From: Allobosea sp.
Lineage (GTDB): Bacteria; Pseudomonadota; Alphaproteobacteria; Rhizobiales; Beijerinckiaceae
DNA: 54,063 bases
Direction: 5' to 3'
Assembly (NCBI RefSeq): GCF_030695125.1
Contig: NZ_JAUYTP010000021.1
Coordinates: forward strand, 1 to 54,063
Positions 18,044 through 27,647 of the stretch are shown here, piece by piece (position 1 is the first letter of the stretch; each line of letters starts with the position of its first letter). Position numbers and translations under genes: made by a program. Below the pieces are notes generated by a model. It saw nothing but the letters and a program-made list of their open reading frames with translations, did not search any database and was not told the DNA's origin.

Positions 18044-19222
18044 ATGACGAATACCGTTCCGGCCGCGCTGCCGCGCGTGCCGCATTTCTCGTCCGGCCCG
18101 TGCGCCAAGCGCCCCGGCTGGTCCCTCAAGGCGCTGGGTGACGCCGCGCTCGGCCGCTCGCACCGCGCCAAGATCGGCAAGGACAAGCTCAAGCTCGCGA
18201 TCGACCTGACGCGCGAGGTGCTGCAGGTGCCCGCCGATTACCGCATCGGCATCGTGCCCGCTTCCGACACCGGCGCCGTCGAGATGGCGATGTGGTCGCT
18301 CTTAGGCGCCCGCGGCGTCGACATGGTCTCCTGGGAGAGCTTCGGCGCCGGCTGGGTCACCGATGTCGTCAAGCAGCTCAAGCTGGCCGACGTCCGCACT
18401 TTTGAAGCTCCCTATGGCGAGCTGCCGAACCTGAAGAAGATCGACACCAAGAACCGCGACGTCGTCTTCACCTGGAACGGCACGACCTCGGGCGTGCGCG
18501 TGCCCGATGCCAGCTGGATCGCGGATGACCGCGAGAGTCTGACGATCTGCGACGCGACCTCGGCCGCCTTTGCCCAGAAGCTCGACTGGCCCAAGCTCGA
18601 TGTCACCACCTTCTCCTGGCAGAAGGTGCTGGGCGGCGAGGCGGCCCATGGCATGATCATCCTCTCGCCGCGCGCGGTCGAGCGGCTGGTGACCTACAAG
18701 CCGGCCTGGCCGCTGCCGAAGATCTTCCGCATGACTTCCGGCGGCAAGCTGATCGAGGGCATCTTCTCGGGCGAGACGATCAACACCCCCTCCATGCTCG
18801 CGGTCGAGGATTATCTCGATGCGCTGCACTGGGCCAAGAAGGTCGGCGGGCTCGACGGGCTGGTGAAGCGCGCCGACGGCAACCTCCGCGTCATCGCGAA
18901 ATTCGTGCGCGAGAACGACTGGATCGACTTCCTCGCCGTGAAGCCGAAGACGCGCTCGAACACGAGCGTGTGCCTGACCTTCACCGACCCGGCCGTGACC
19001 GCGCTGGCTCCCGACGCGCAGGCGGCGTTCGCCAAGCAGGTGGTAAGCATCATCGAGAAGGCCGGCGCCGGCTACGACCTCGGCCATTACCGCGACGCCC
19101 CTCCCGGCCTGCGCATCTGGTGCGGCGCGACGGTGCAGAGCCGCGATCTCAAGGCGCTGCTGCCGTGGGTGGCCTATGCCTTCGCCGAGGCGAAGGCCGG
19201 GTTGGCGAAGAAGGCGGCGTAA
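18044..19222 (+). CDS. serC: Phosphoserine transaminase
   Basis: SerC converts 3-phosphohydroxypyruvate to phosphoserine, the second step of serine synthesis, using pyridoxal phosphate. The ATG at 18044 (392 aa, [20 protein letters not shown]) has GGAGA 5 bases upstream. An ATG at 18032 and a GTG at 18011 are possible but less well placed. The alphaproteobacterial-type sequence shows [14 protein letters not shown], the cofactor-binding [13 protein letters not shown] with the likely Schiff-base Lys, and [14 protein letters not shown]. It is followed by serA in the same direction after a 212-bp gap holding a repeat. Confidence 0.95.
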   Translation: MTNTVPAALPRVPHFSSGPCAKRPGWSLKALGDAALGRSHRAKIGKDKLKLAIDLTREVLQVPADYRIGIVPASDTGAVEMAMWSLLGARGVDMVSWESFGAGWVTDVVKQLKLADVRTFEAPYGELPNLKKIDTKNRDVVFTWNGTTSGVRVPDASWIADDRESLTICDATSAAFAQKLDWPKLDVTTFSWQKVLGGEAAHGMIILSPRAVERLVTYKPAWPLPKIFRMTSGGKLIEGIFSGETINTPSMLAVEDYLDALHWAKKVGGLDGLVKRADGNLRVIAKFVRENDWIDFLAVKPKTRSNTSVCLTFTDPAVTALAPDAQAAFAKQVVSIIEKAGAGYDLGHYRDAPPGLRIWCGATVQSRDLKALLPWVAYAFAEAKAGLAKKAA

Positions 19223-19233
19223 GCAGCCCCCTT

Positions 19234-19365
19234 GTCATTCCGGGGCGCGGGCGCATGCCCGCGAACCCGGAACCCACGACCGGGCGAGCCCTTCGCCGCC
19301 GCATCCATACCGTTGCGCCCCGTCATGGGTTCCGGGTTCGGCGCGTTGCGCCGCCCCGGAATGAC
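19234..19365. repeat. Inverted repeat between serC and serA
   Basis: GTCATTCCGGGGCG at the left and CGCCCCGGAATGAC at the right are complementary. Inside, GAACCCGGAACCCA and TGGGTTCCGGGTTC also pair, giving a long interrupted stem. It may separate serC from serA transcription. Confidence 0.65.
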
Positions 19366-19434
19366 AGGCGGGGAGCGCCCTTCCCTGTCCCGCGCAGAGC
19401 GCCGACGCGCCGCGCCAGCCGAAAGCCCTTCCCG

Positions 19435-21036
19435 ATGACCACTCAAAACCCAGCGCCCAAGGTTCTCATCTCCGACGCCCTCTCGCCTGCCGCCGTGCAG
19501 ATCTTTCGGGATCGCGGCATCGACGTGACGTTCGATCCCAATCTCGGCAAGGACAAGGACAAGCTCGCCGCGATCATCGGCGACTATGACGGCCTCGCCA
19601 TCCGCTCGGCGACCAAGGCCACCGCCAAGCTGCTGGAGGCCGCGACCAGGCTGAAGGTGATCGGCCGCGCCGGCATCGGCGTCGACAATGTCGAGATCCC
19701 CGCCGCAACCGCGCGCGGCATCATCGTGATGAACACGCCCTTCGGCAATTCGATCACCACCGCCGAACATGCGATCGCGATGATGTTCGCGCTCGCCCGC
19801 CAGATCCCTGCTGCGGACCTCTCCACCCAGGCCGGGAAGTGGGAGAAGAACCGCTTCATGGGCGTCGAGATCACCGCCAAGACGCTGGGGCTGATCGGCT
19901 GCGGCAATATCGGCGCGATCGTCGCCGAGCGCGGCGTCGGCCTGAAGATGCGCGTCATCGCCTATGACCCCTATCTCTCAGCCGAACGCGCGGTTGCGCT
20001 CGGCGTCGAGAAGGTCGAGCTCGACGAGCTGCTGAAGCGCGCCGACTTCATCACCCTGCATGTGCCGATGACGGCAATGACGAAGAATATCCTCTCGGCG
20101 GAAGCACTGGCGAAGACCAAGAAGGGCGTGCGGATCATCAACTGCGCCCGCGGCGGGCTGGTCGACGAGGAGGCGCTGGCGGCGCTGATCAAGTCCGGCC
20201 ATGTCGCGGGTGCCGCCTTCGACGTGTTCTCGGTCGAGCCGGCGGAGAGCAATCCGCTGTTTGGCCTGGAGAACGTCGTCTGCACGCCCCATCTCGGCGC
20301 CGCCACCAATGAGGCGCAGGAGAATGTCGCCCTCCAGGTCGCCGAGCAGATGAGCGATTATCTGCTGAAAGGCGCGATCACCAACGCGGTGAACTTCCCC
20401 TCGATCTCGGCGGAAGAAGCGCCGCGCATCAAGCCGTTCGTGGCGCTCGCCGAAAAGCTCGGTTCGTTCCTGGGGCAGCTCACCGAGGCCCCGGTCAAGG
20501 GCATCCGCATCGAATACGAGGGCGCGGTCGCGAGCCTGAACCTCAAGGCGATCTCGGCGGCGGCGATCACCGGTGTGCTGCGGCCCTTCCTGCCCGAGAT
20601 CAACATGGTCAATGCCGCGATGGTGGCCAAGGAGAAGGGCATCGTCGTCGAGGAGATGACCCGCGAGGTCGCCGGCAATCTCGAGTCCGTCATCCGCATC
20701 GTGGTGGATGCGCAGGACATGCCGCGCCATGCGGCGGGCACCGTGTTCCAGGACGGCAAGCCGCGCATCGTCGAGATCCGCGACATCCAGGTCGATGCCG
20801 AATTCGCCCCGCACATGCTCTATGTCCGCAACGCCGACAAGCCGGGCTTCATCGGCCAGTTCGGCTCGCTGCTCGGCGAGGCCGGCGTCAATGTCGCGAC
20901 CTTCGCGCTCGGCCGCGACAAGCCGGGCGGCGACGCGATCTGCTATGTCGCGGTCGACGAGGCGATCTCGGACGAGCTTCTCGACAAGATCCACGAGATC
21001 CCGATGGTCAAGCGGGCAAGGCGGTTGCGGTTCTGA
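19435..21036 (+). CDS. serA: D-3-phosphoglycerate dehydrogenase
   Basis: SerA oxidises 3-phosphoglycerate with NAD+, the committed step of serine synthesis. The 533-aa product from the ATG at 19435 has a split substrate domain, a Rossmann domain with GLIGCGNIG, catalytic NCARGG (Arg) and HLGAAT (His), an ASB domain from about 320 and a C-terminal ACT domain that usually confers serine feedback (MLYVRNADKPGFIGQFGSLL onward). The length is that of the long SerA form. The reading frame is open upstream through serC, but that is a shadow. The ribosome site is weak (GAAAG). Confidence 0.96.
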   Translation: MTTQNPAPKVLISDALSPAAVQIFRDRGIDVTFDPNLGKDKDKLAAIIGDYDGLAIRSATKATAKLLEAATRLKVIGRAGIGVDNVEIPAATARGIIVMNTPFGNSITTAEHAIAMMFALARQIPAADLSTQAGKWEKNRFMGVEITAKTLGLIGCGNIGAIVAERGVGLKMRVIAYDPYLSAERAVALGVEKVELDELLKRADFITLHVPMTAMTKNILSAEALAKTKKGVRIINCARGGLVDEEALAALIKSGHVAGAAFDVFSVEPAESNPLFGLENVVCTPHLGAATNEAQENVALQVAEQMSDYLLKGAITNAVNFPSISAEEAPRIKPFVALAEKLGSFLGQLTEAPVKGIRIEYEGAVASLNLKAISAAAITGVLRPFLPEINMVNAAMVAKEKGIVVEEMTREVAGNLESVIRIVVDAQDMPRHAAGTVFQDGKPRIVEIRDIQVDAEFAPHMLYVRNADKPGFIGQFGSLLGEAGVNVATFALGRDKPGGDAICYVAVDEAISDELLDKIHEIPMVKRARRLRF

Positions 21037-21065
21037 CCGCCGGTTGAGTGGTCGCGGAAACACGA

Positions 21066-21160
21066 CGTCATCCCGGGCCTGCCCCGGGATCCATCGGAGG
21101 GCTCCTGCGCTCTAGGATGGATCCCGGATCTGCGCTGCTTCGCAGCTTGTCCGGGATGAC
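21066..21160. repeat. REP-like repeat between serA and carbamoyltransferase gene
   Basis: CGTCATCCCGGGCC at one end and GTCCGGGATGAC at the other, with inner GATCCCGGATC and GCTTCGCAGC stems. It is the same family as 5746, 32882, 49073 and 49915, here between convergent genes. Confidence 0.7.
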
Positions 21161-21189
21161 GCGGTGGTTCGTCCGCCTGGCGTCGGCGG

Positions 21190-22920
21190 CTACTTCACCA
21201 GCAGCCAATCCTCGATCACCAGCGCGTCGAGCCCGCTGGTGTAGAACATCAGGATGGCGTCCTCCGCCGTGTGCAGGATCGGCTTGCCCATGATGTTGAA
21301 GGAGGTGTTGAGGATCACCGGCACCCCGGTCAGCGCGTGGAAGGCCGAAATCAGCGCGTGATAGCGCGGGTTGCGCGCGGCCGTCACGCTCTGCAGCCGG
21401 CCCGTTCCGTCCTCATGCACCACCGCCGGGACATGGTGGCGCACCGCGTCCTTCCACGTCAGCGTGCGCTCCATATAGGGCGTGTCCTGATAGGCCTCGA
21501 ACCAGGCCGGGCCATGCTCGGCCAGGATCGAGGGCGCAAACGGCCGGAAGGCCTCGCGGTACTTCACCTTGGCGTTGAGGATGTCCTTCGCGTCCGCCGG
21601 GCGCGGATCGGCGATGATCGAGCGGTTGCCGAGCGCGCGCGGCCCGAACTCGGCCCGCCCCTGCACCCAGCCGATCAGTTTGCCCTCGGTGAGGAGCTTG
21701 GCCGTGACGGGCGCGACCTCGTCGGGTGCGAGCTTGCGCAGGCGCGGCTCCCAGGCCTGCATCCGCTCCAGCGGCTCGGTCGAGACGCTCGAGCCGAGAT
21801 AGGGCGAGGCCGGGCCACTCAGTGCGCGCCAGTCCGGGTTCGCCTGGGCGTGGCTGAGCCAGGCGGCGCCGATCGCATTGCCGTCATCGGCCGGCGCCGA
21901 GGGCACGAAGACCTGCGCGAAGCCATGCCGGCCCGCGATCTTGCCGTTGAAGGAGGAATTCAGCGCGCAGCCACCGGACAGCACGAGGTTGGGCGACGGC
22001 ACCAGCGCGGCGGTCTCCCCCAGCAGCGCCTCCATCATCTCCGCGAAGACGTCCTGCCCGCAGCGGGCGAGATCGGCCCAGCCGCTGTCGAGCGCGTCCG
22101 CTGGCCGCAACTCCAGAATCTCGGCCGCCACCGCCTGCACGACATCGGCCTTGGCGAAGGTGAGCTTGTGGCCCTCGATGCGGTAGAGACGCCGCAGCAG
22201 CGCCATCAGGCGCTCGTCGGTCCGGCCATAGGGCGCGAGCCCCATGATCTTCCACTCCTCGCCCTTGGCCTGGTCGAAGCCGGCGAGGTCCGTGACCAGC
22301 CCGAAATAGAAGCCGATCGATTCGCGCCCGCGATGGCGCTTGACCTCGCGGAGGCGCCCGCCCTCCAGCGCGAAGATGGCGGACGCCCCGGTCTCGCCCA
22401 TGCCGTCGACGACGAGGCAGGCGGCGTCCGTGAAGGGCGAGGACCAGCAGGCATAGGCCGCATGGCACAGATGATGCCCGAAGCGCGTCAGGCCGGTGAC
22501 GTTGGCGTGGCCGAAGGCGCGGTCGAGCCCGAGCAGCGTGCCGATGCCGGCGCGCTGCTGGCCCTGATGCAGCGAGGCGATCAGCGCCCGCTCGGTGCGT
22601 TCAGGCACCAGCGAGCGGTTGAGCTCCGGCGACAGCTTGAGCAGGGCCTCCAGCGTGAACGAGCCCGCCCGGCTCATCTGGTCGAGGAAGCCGGTGAACT
22701 CAGGCCCCCAGCTCGTCGCGATCGCGACCTGCGCATCGGCGGGGATGTAGCGCTTCAGCAGCGATTCCATGCGCGGCGCCGGGTCCGGCTCGCAATTGGG
22801 CGCGCGCTTGTATTGCAGATAGCGCTCGGTCGCCTCGGCGAAGAGAACCGCGCCGTCGGGCCCGATGATCGCGATGGCGGGGTCGTGGAAGGTGGTGGCG
22901 AGGCCAATCGTGTAGGTCAT
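21190..22920 (-). CDS. NodU/CmcH-type carbamoyltransferase
   Basis: These enzymes transfer a carbamoyl group from carbamoyl phosphate, through a carbamoyl-adenylate, to hydroxyl groups of sugars or natural products. From the ATG at 22920 the product is 576 aa, a full family length. It has an N-terminal Kae1-like domain with TIGLATTFHDPAIAI and the metal-binding GHHLCHAAYA, and a C-terminal domain with GWVQGRAEFGPRALGNRSI and ILNTSFN. An ATG 18 bases upstream (22938) is possible. No glycosyltransferase or Nod genes lie nearby, so the acceptor cannot be inferred. It is convergent with serA. Confidence 0.88.
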   Translation of the reverse strand: MTYTIGLATTFHDPAIAIIGPDGAVLFAEATERYLQYKRAPNCEPDPAPRMESLLKRYIPADAQVAIATSWGPEFTGFLDQMSRAGSFTLEALLKLSPELNRSLVPERTERALIASLHQGQQRAGIGTLLGLDRAFGHANVTGLTRFGHHLCHAAYACWSSPFTDAACLVVDGMGETGASAIFALEGGRLREVKRHRGRESIGFYFGLVTDLAGFDQAKGEEWKIMGLAPYGRTDERLMALLRRLYRIEGHKLTFAKADVVQAVAAEILELRPADALDSGWADLARCGQDVFAEMMEALLGETAALVPSPNLVLSGGCALNSSFNGKIAGRHGFAQVFVPSAPADDGNAIGAAWLSHAQANPDWRALSGPASPYLGSSVSTEPLERMQAWEPRLRKLAPDEVAPVTAKLLTEGKLIGWVQGRAEFGPRALGNRSIIADPRPADAKDILNAKVKYREAFRPFAPSILAEHGPAWFEAYQDTPYMERTLTWKDAVRHHVPAVVHEDGTGRLQSVTAARNPRYHALISAFHALTGVPVILNTSFNIMGKPILHTAEDAILMFYTSGLDALVIEDWLLVK

Positions 22921-22978
22921 GCTGCCTTGTCGAAACATCCGGAAACCGAACCCACCCCTAGCACGGATTTACCGTCGA

Positions 22979-25087
22979 TCACGCCGAGAGCTGGTCCCGG
23001 CGCAGTTCCTCCAGGATCGAGAGCCGCCCGAGCGCCTGTTTCAGCGCCGCCGTGCGGGCCTTGCCGATGGTGCCGGGCGCGACCCGGTTCGACGGGCTCA
23101 GGCCGGCCGCGATGTCGGCGAGCTGCTGGCTCAGGATGCAGTCGACGAGCAGGGCATGGTCCCGCTCGATCTCGGCGAGGTCCCCCGCGCCGCCGGTTCC
23201 CAACTCCGCCACCGCCTCCAGCCGCGCCTGCGTCGTATGCCGGGGCACGCCATGGTGGAGCGCCAGCAGCCGCGCCGTGGTGACGATGTCCTTCAACCCC
23301 GTCCGCTTCAGATCGATGCGGCCGTCATCCTCGGTGCGCAGGCCCCCGAAGAGGGTGAGCCCCGCCGCCGGCTGGCCGGCATTCTCCGCCAGCAGCTTGA
23401 GGAAGGGGATCTGGCCCTTCGCCGCCGCCCAGGCGTCGCGCCAGAGCTGCTCGGCCATCGCCCGGTCGCCATGCACCGCGGCGAAATCGAAGACGATGTC
23501 GACGCTGAGCAGATCCTGCGGGTTCGAGCGGGACAGCCATTGCGCGATGCGCTGCCGCCAGGTCGCGACCGAGCCGCGGAAATCGGGCTGCGAGGCCATC
23601 ACGCCGCCCTTGCACAGGGGCACGCCGACCTCGTCGAGGATCGCCGCCATGCGCTTTCCGAGCCGCGCGAACCACTGGTCGGCCTCGCCGCCGGGCTCTC
23701 CCTCGGCGAAGATCAGGGCGTTGTCCTGGTCCATGGCGAGCAGACTCTCGCCCCGCCCGGCCGAGCCGAGCACCAGCACGGCATAGGCACAGGGCGCCGG
23801 CCCCGCCCCGGCCGCGACCAGCTCCGCCTCGGCGAGGATGGTGGCCCGGCGCGTCAGCGCGCCGACCTCGCGCGCGACCACGGCGGCGATCATCCGGGCT
23901 GGCACGTCCTCGGCCAGCAGCGCGCGCGCCATCAGCGGCAGCCGCGCCCAGATCTGGCCGAGCGCGGGCGCATCGGGCGCGGCGTCGATGTCGTCCCCCA
24001 ACGCGACCGCCGTGCTGGCGCGCAGCTGCAGCAGTTTCAGCGGCGTCACCACGCCGACGATCCGGTCCTGCGCGTCGGTGACGGCGAGGTGGCGGATGCT
24101 GCGCGCGCTCATCCGCCCGATCGCGCGATAGAGAAAGGCCTCGGCGGGAATGGCCACGACCGGGCGCGAGGCGAAGCGCACGGCGGGCTGCGCCAGCGCG
24201 GCTGCGCCTTCGCGGGCCATGGCGCGCAGCAGGTCGCGCTCGGTCAGGATCGCCATCTCGCCCGGACCCGCCAGCGGCTCGCCGATGAAGACCGAGCTCA
24301 GCCCCCGTCCCGCCATGGCGGCGAGCGCCTCGGCGACGGGCGTCGTCTCGGGCAGGATCGCCGGATCGGCGCGCATCACCTCGCGCACACGGTGGCGATA
24401 GGGGTAGCTGTCGAGCTTGGGCAGCGGGTCGCCGTCCGCGCTGGGCGCGCGCAGCTCCCAGGCCGGCGGGGCCGCGCCCGCCATCGCGTCGGTGATGCGG
24501 CGGCTGGCGGCGATCGCCTCGCCGACCGTGCGGATGCCCCGGTCGCGCAGCCGCGGCGCCAGCGCGAGGAAGACCAGGCCCGCCGCCATCGCATCGCCCA
24601 GCGCGCGGTGGCGTTCCTGCGCGGGGATGTCGAGCCAGGCGCCGAGCGCCTCGAGCGAATAGGACGGCAGCCCCGGTTCCGCGAGCTGCGCCAGCAGCCT
24701 GATATCGAGCGCGAGCGGCGGAATGAAGCGCTGGCCCAGCCGCTCGACCTCATGCTGAAGCATCGCGATGTCGAAGCCGATCGTATGGCCGATCACGATG
24801 CGCCCGGCGATGAAGGCCGCAATCCCCGGATAAAGCTGGTCGAAGCCCGGCGCGCCGACCAGCGCCGCCCGGTCGATGCCATGCACGGCATGGGCCCGGG
24901 CCGGGATCTCGACATCGCAGGCGACCAGGCTCTGGAAGGCATTGGCGCGATCGAGCCGGCCGCCATCGAGATGAACCGCCGCGATCTCGATCATGCGGGC
25001 GCGCTTGACGTCGAGCCCCGTGGTCTCCGCATCGATCGCGACGCCGCGGATCGCAAACAGGGGTGTGGCCTGCAGCAGGTTCGACAT
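22979..25087 (-). CDS. DnaQ-like exonuclease - CBS pair - DUF294 nucleotidyltransferase fusion
   Basis: The product is 702 aa from the ATG at 25087 (GGAG 8 bases upstream; an upstream TTG is ignored). Domain order: a DEDDh exonuclease (Asp19 and Glu21 in AIDAETTGLD, then GHTIGFD and the HRALGD His/Asp), two CBS domains around 245-370, a DUF294-type nucleotidyltransferase with VLGSAGRGESLLAMDQDN, and the DUF294 C-terminal helical domain. CBS-DUF294 proteins resemble GlnD-like signal proteins. The added exonuclease suggests nucleotide or nucleic-acid processing, but no substrate is known. It is encoded in the same direction as the carbamoyltransferase, 58 bp upstream of that gene's ATG. Confidence 0.88.
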   Translation of the reverse strand: MSNLLQATPLFAIRGVAIDAETTGLDVKRARMIEIAAVHLDGGRLDRANAFQSLVACDVEIPARAHAVHGIDRAALVGAPGFDQLYPGIAAFIAGRIVIGHTIGFDIAMLQHEVERLGQRFIPPLALDIRLLAQLAEPGLPSYSLEALGAWLDIPAQERHRALGDAMAAGLVFLALAPRLRDRGIRTVGEAIAASRRITDAMAGAAPPAWELRAPSADGDPLPKLDSYPYRHRVREVMRADPAILPETTPVAEALAAMAGRGLSSVFIGEPLAGPGEMAILTERDLLRAMAREGAAALAQPAVRFASRPVVAIPAEAFLYRAIGRMSARSIRHLAVTDAQDRIVGVVTPLKLLQLRASTAVALGDDIDAAPDAPALGQIWARLPLMARALLAEDVPARMIAAVVAREVGALTRRATILAEAELVAAGAGPAPCAYAVLVLGSAGRGESLLAMDQDNALIFAEGEPGGEADQWFARLGKRMAAILDEVGVPLCKGGVMASQPDFRGSVATWRQRIAQWLSRSNPQDLLSVDIVFDFAAVHGDRAMAEQLWRDAWAAAKGQIPFLKLLAENAGQPAAGLTLFGGLRTEDDGRIDLKRTGLKDIVTTARLLALHHGVPRHTTQARLEAVAELGTGGAGDLAEIERDHALLVDCILSQQLADIAAGLSPSNRVAPGTIGKARTAALKQALGRLSILEELRRDQLSA

Positions 25088-25171
25088 GCGGTTGTCTCCG
25101 CCCTTTGCGGAGCACCCTAACGTCAAGCGCGCGGGTCTGGCCAGACGACCTTCGGAGGGGTGAAGCCCGCC

Positions 25172-25807
25172 CTAGCGCGGAGGCGCCATCGCCGCCCCGA
25201 TCAGCGCCTTGGCGTCGGCGCTCGCCCAGTCGGCGGGGCCCTGCAGGATCGCCAGTTCGCAGCCCTGCGCGTCGACGATCAGGCTGACCGGCATGCCCTC
25301 GATCTTGCGGGCGGCGCGCAGCTCCTGGAACACCTTCGCCTGCGGATCGGCGTAATAGGTCAGCGCCGTGATCTTGCGGTCGGCCAGCCAGGCCCTCGGC
25401 TTGTCGAGATTGCGGGTGTCGATATTGATCGCCACCACCGCGAAATCCGGGCCGCCGAGCCCGCTCTGCAGCGCATCGAGCGCCGGCATCTCCTTCAAAC
25501 AGGGCGGGCACCAGGTCGCCCAGAGATTGACCAGCAGCGTCTTGCCCCGGAAGGCCGACAGCGTCGTCGGTTGGCCGTCGGGGCCCTCGAAGGCGAGGTC
25601 GGTCGTCGGCAGCGGCGTGGCATGGACCTGGACGGCGGCGACCTCGCCGCGCGCCAGCGGCGCCATGCGCGCCGCGGCGGGCCGGGCGGCACTGCAAGAT
25701 GCGGAATTGCCGGCATTGCCCGCAACGGAGTAGAAGGCCGCAACGCCAGCGACAGCGACCAGGGCCAAGGCCCCGATCGCGGCCGTTATTTTCGTTCTGG
25801 ACCTCAT
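25172..25807 (-). CDS. tlpA: TlpA-family thiol:disulfide oxidoreductase
   Basis: TlpA is a membrane-anchored periplasmic thioredoxin that, in Bradyrhizobium, reduces partners for cytochrome oxidase copper-centre assembly. The 211-aa product has one N-terminal membrane helix (about 8-30), a spacer, and a thioredoxin fold with [17 protein letters not shown] as active site and a cis-Pro loop [17 protein letters not shown] site precedes the ATG. It is divergent from argH with only 27 bp between start codons, the same neighbourhood seen in other alphaproteobacteria. Confidence 0.9.
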   Translation of the reverse strand: MRSRTKITAAIGALALVAVAGVAAFYSVAGNAGNSASCSAARPAAARMAPLARGEVAAVQVHATPLPTTDLAFEGPDGQPTTLSAFRGKTLLVNLWATWCPPCLKEMPALDALQSGLGGPDFAVVAINIDTRNLDKPRAWLADRKITALTYYADPQAKVFQELRAARKIEGMPVSLIVDAQGCELAILQGPADWASADAKALIGAAMAPPR

Positions 25808-25834
25808 CGCGTCCTCAAAGCAGGAAAGACCGTC

Positions 25835-27220
25835 GTGAGCAATCGCATGTGGGGTGGGCGCTTCGCCACGGGTCCCGACGCCATCATGGAGGAAATCAAC
25901 GCCTCCATCGATTTCGACCAGCGCCTCTGGCGCCAGGACATCCGCGGTTCACTCGCCCATGCGGCGATGCTCGGCGAGACGGGCATCCTGACGAAGGAGG
26001 ATGTGGCCGCGATCGACGCCGGGCTCAAGCAGGTCCAGGCCGATATCGAGGCCGGGACCTTCACGTTCTCGCGCGCGCTCGAAGACGTCCACATGAATGT
26101 CGAGAGCAGCCTGAAGGACCGGATCGGCGCCGCCGCCGGCCGGCTGCACACCGGCCGCTCGCGCAACGACCAGGTCGCCACCGACATGCGGCTATGGGTG
26201 CGCGACACGCTCGACCAGCTCGACGAGCAGATGGCCGATCTCCAGCTCGCCCTCGCCCAGAAGGCCGAGACCTATGCGGGCGCGGTGATGCCGGGCTTCA
26301 CCCATCTGCAATCGGCCCAGCCGGTGACCTTCGGCCATCATCTGCTCGCCTATGTCGAGATGCTCGGCCGCGACCGCGGCCGCGTCGCCGATGCCCGCGA
26401 GCGGCTGAACGAATGCCCGCTGGGCGCCGCCGCACTCGCCGGCACCTCCTTCCCGATCGACCGCGAGATGACGGCCCATGCGCTGGGCTTCGACCGGCCG
26501 ACGGCGAACTCGCTCGATTCGGTCTCCGACCGCGACTTCGTGCTGGAGACGCTGGCCGCGGCCTCGATCTGCGCGATGCATCTGTCGCGGCTGGCCGAGG
26601 AAATCGTGCTCTGGGCGACGCCGCAATTCGGCTTCGTGCGCTTGTCGGACGCCTTCTCGACGGGCTCCTCGATCATGCCGCAGAAGCGCAACCCCGACGC
26701 CGCCGAGCTGGTGCGCGGCAAATCGGGGCGCGTCTTCGGTCATCTCCAGGCGATGCTGACGATGATGAAGGGCCTGCCGCTGACCTATTCTAAGGACATG
26801 CAGGAGGACAAGGAGGGCACTTTCGACGCGCTCCAGACGCTCTCGCTCTGCTTGGCCGCCATGGCCGGCATGGTCCGCGACATGGAGCCGGACCTGAAGG
26901 TGATGAAGCGCGCCGCCGGCCTCGGCTACGCCACCGCCACCGACCTCGCCGACTGGCTGGTGCGCGTGCTGAAGATGCCGTTCCGCGACGCCCACCACGT
27001 CACCGGCCGCCTTGTCGGCCTCGCCTCCGAGCGCAAGATTGGGCTGGAGAAGCTCACCCTCGCCGAGATGCAGGCGGTGGAGCCGCAGATCACGGACGCC
27101 GTCTTCGCCGTGCTCGGCGTCGACCAGTCGGTCCGGAGCCGCGTCAGCTATGGCGGTACGGCGCCCAACAATGTCCGCCGTCAGGCCAGGCGCTGGCTGA
27201 AGAAACTGGCGAAGGGCTGA
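25835..27220 (+). CDS. argH: Argininosuccinate lyase
   Basis: ArgH splits argininosuccinate into arginine and fumarate. The GTG at 25835 gives 461 aa (start read as [14 protein letters not shown]), with CAGGAAAG upstream; an ATG four codons later is the alternative. Superfamily signatures are clear: [23 protein letters not shown] and the signature loop [12 protein letters not shown]. The open frame upstream of 25835 shadows tlpA. It heads an argH-lptM-lysA-DUF4175 series. Confidence 0.97.
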   Translation: MSNRMWGGRFATGPDAIMEEINASIDFDQRLWRQDIRGSLAHAAMLGETGILTKEDVAAIDAGLKQVQADIEAGTFTFSRALEDVHMNVESSLKDRIGAAAGRLHTGRSRNDQVATDMRLWVRDTLDQLDEQMADLQLALAQKAETYAGAVMPGFTHLQSAQPVTFGHHLLAYVEMLGRDRGRVADARERLNECPLGAAALAGTSFPIDREMTAHALGFDRPTANSLDSVSDRDFVLETLAAASICAMHLSRLAEEIVLWATPQFGFVRLSDAFSTGSSIMPQKRNPDAAELVRGKSGRVFGHLQAMLTMMKGLPLTYSKDMQEDKEGTFDALQTLSLCLAAMAGMVRDMEPDLKVMKRAAGLGYATATDLADWLVRVLKMPFRDAHHVTGRLVGLASERKIGLEKLTLAEMQAVEPQITDAVFAVLGVDQSVRSRVSYGGTAPNNVRRQARRWLKKLAKG

Positions 27221-27228
27221 GGTCGCGT

Positions 27229-27293
27229 CATGCCCGGGCTTGACCCGGGCATCTCCGGCAGGAGAGTCTCGGGTCAAGCCCGAGACTGACGCG
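27229..27293. repeat. Inverted repeat after argH
   Basis: Two stem-loops in series: TGCCCGGGCTTGACCCGGGCA and TCTCGGGTCAAGCCCGAGA, related to the repeats at 6608 and 31838. Placed 9 bases past the argH stop, it may define the mRNA 3' end, although no T-tract follows. Confidence 0.6.
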
Positions 27294-27374
27294 GCGGCTC
27301 GCCTCTGCCGCCATCCTTCGCTACACTCCCCGCTCGCATCGCCCGATGCCCGCCTCGCCCAAGGGTTCGTTTCC

Positions 27375-27638
27375 GTGCTGCACTCCCGCCTGAAATTCGG
27401 CCGCGCCGTCCTGGTCGCGGGTCTGCTCGCCCTCGCGCTCGGAGCCTGCGGCCGCAAGGGCCCGCTCGAGGCCCCGCCGAACGCGACCGGCGCCATCGAC
27501 CTGCCCGACGCTCAGACCGGCGCCGTCGAGAACGACGCCGCCTCGCTCGGCCAGACCTCGGTCCTCGCCAAGCCGGCCAAGGCCAACCGCGCGATCACCA
27601 TTCCCGAGAAGCCCTTCATTCTCGATCCGATCCTCTAA
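27375..27638 (+). CDS. lptM: LptM-like small lipoprotein
   Basis: The 87-aa product from a GTG at 27375 has a lipoprotein signal with lipobox LGAC (lipidated Cys at about residue 25) followed by GRKGPLEAPP, the signature of the LptM/YifL family. LptM assists disulfide maturation of the LptD-LptE LPS translocon in the outer membrane. The conserved position just upstream of a lysine-pathway gene (here lysA) supports the call. The tail (TIPEKPFILDPIL) is typical of alphaproteobacterial members. Confidence 0.85.
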   Translation: MLHSRLKFGRAVLVAGLLALALGACGRKGPLEAPPNATGAIDLPDAQTGAVENDAASLGQTSVLAKPAKANRAITIPEKPFILDPIL

Positions 27639-27647
27639 GAGCGTCCG

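Noticed and set aside
22919..25120. Plus-strand 733-codon frame over the DUF294 gene
   Set aside because: Antisense shadow; the minus strand has clear exonuclease, CBS and nucleotidyltransferase motifs.
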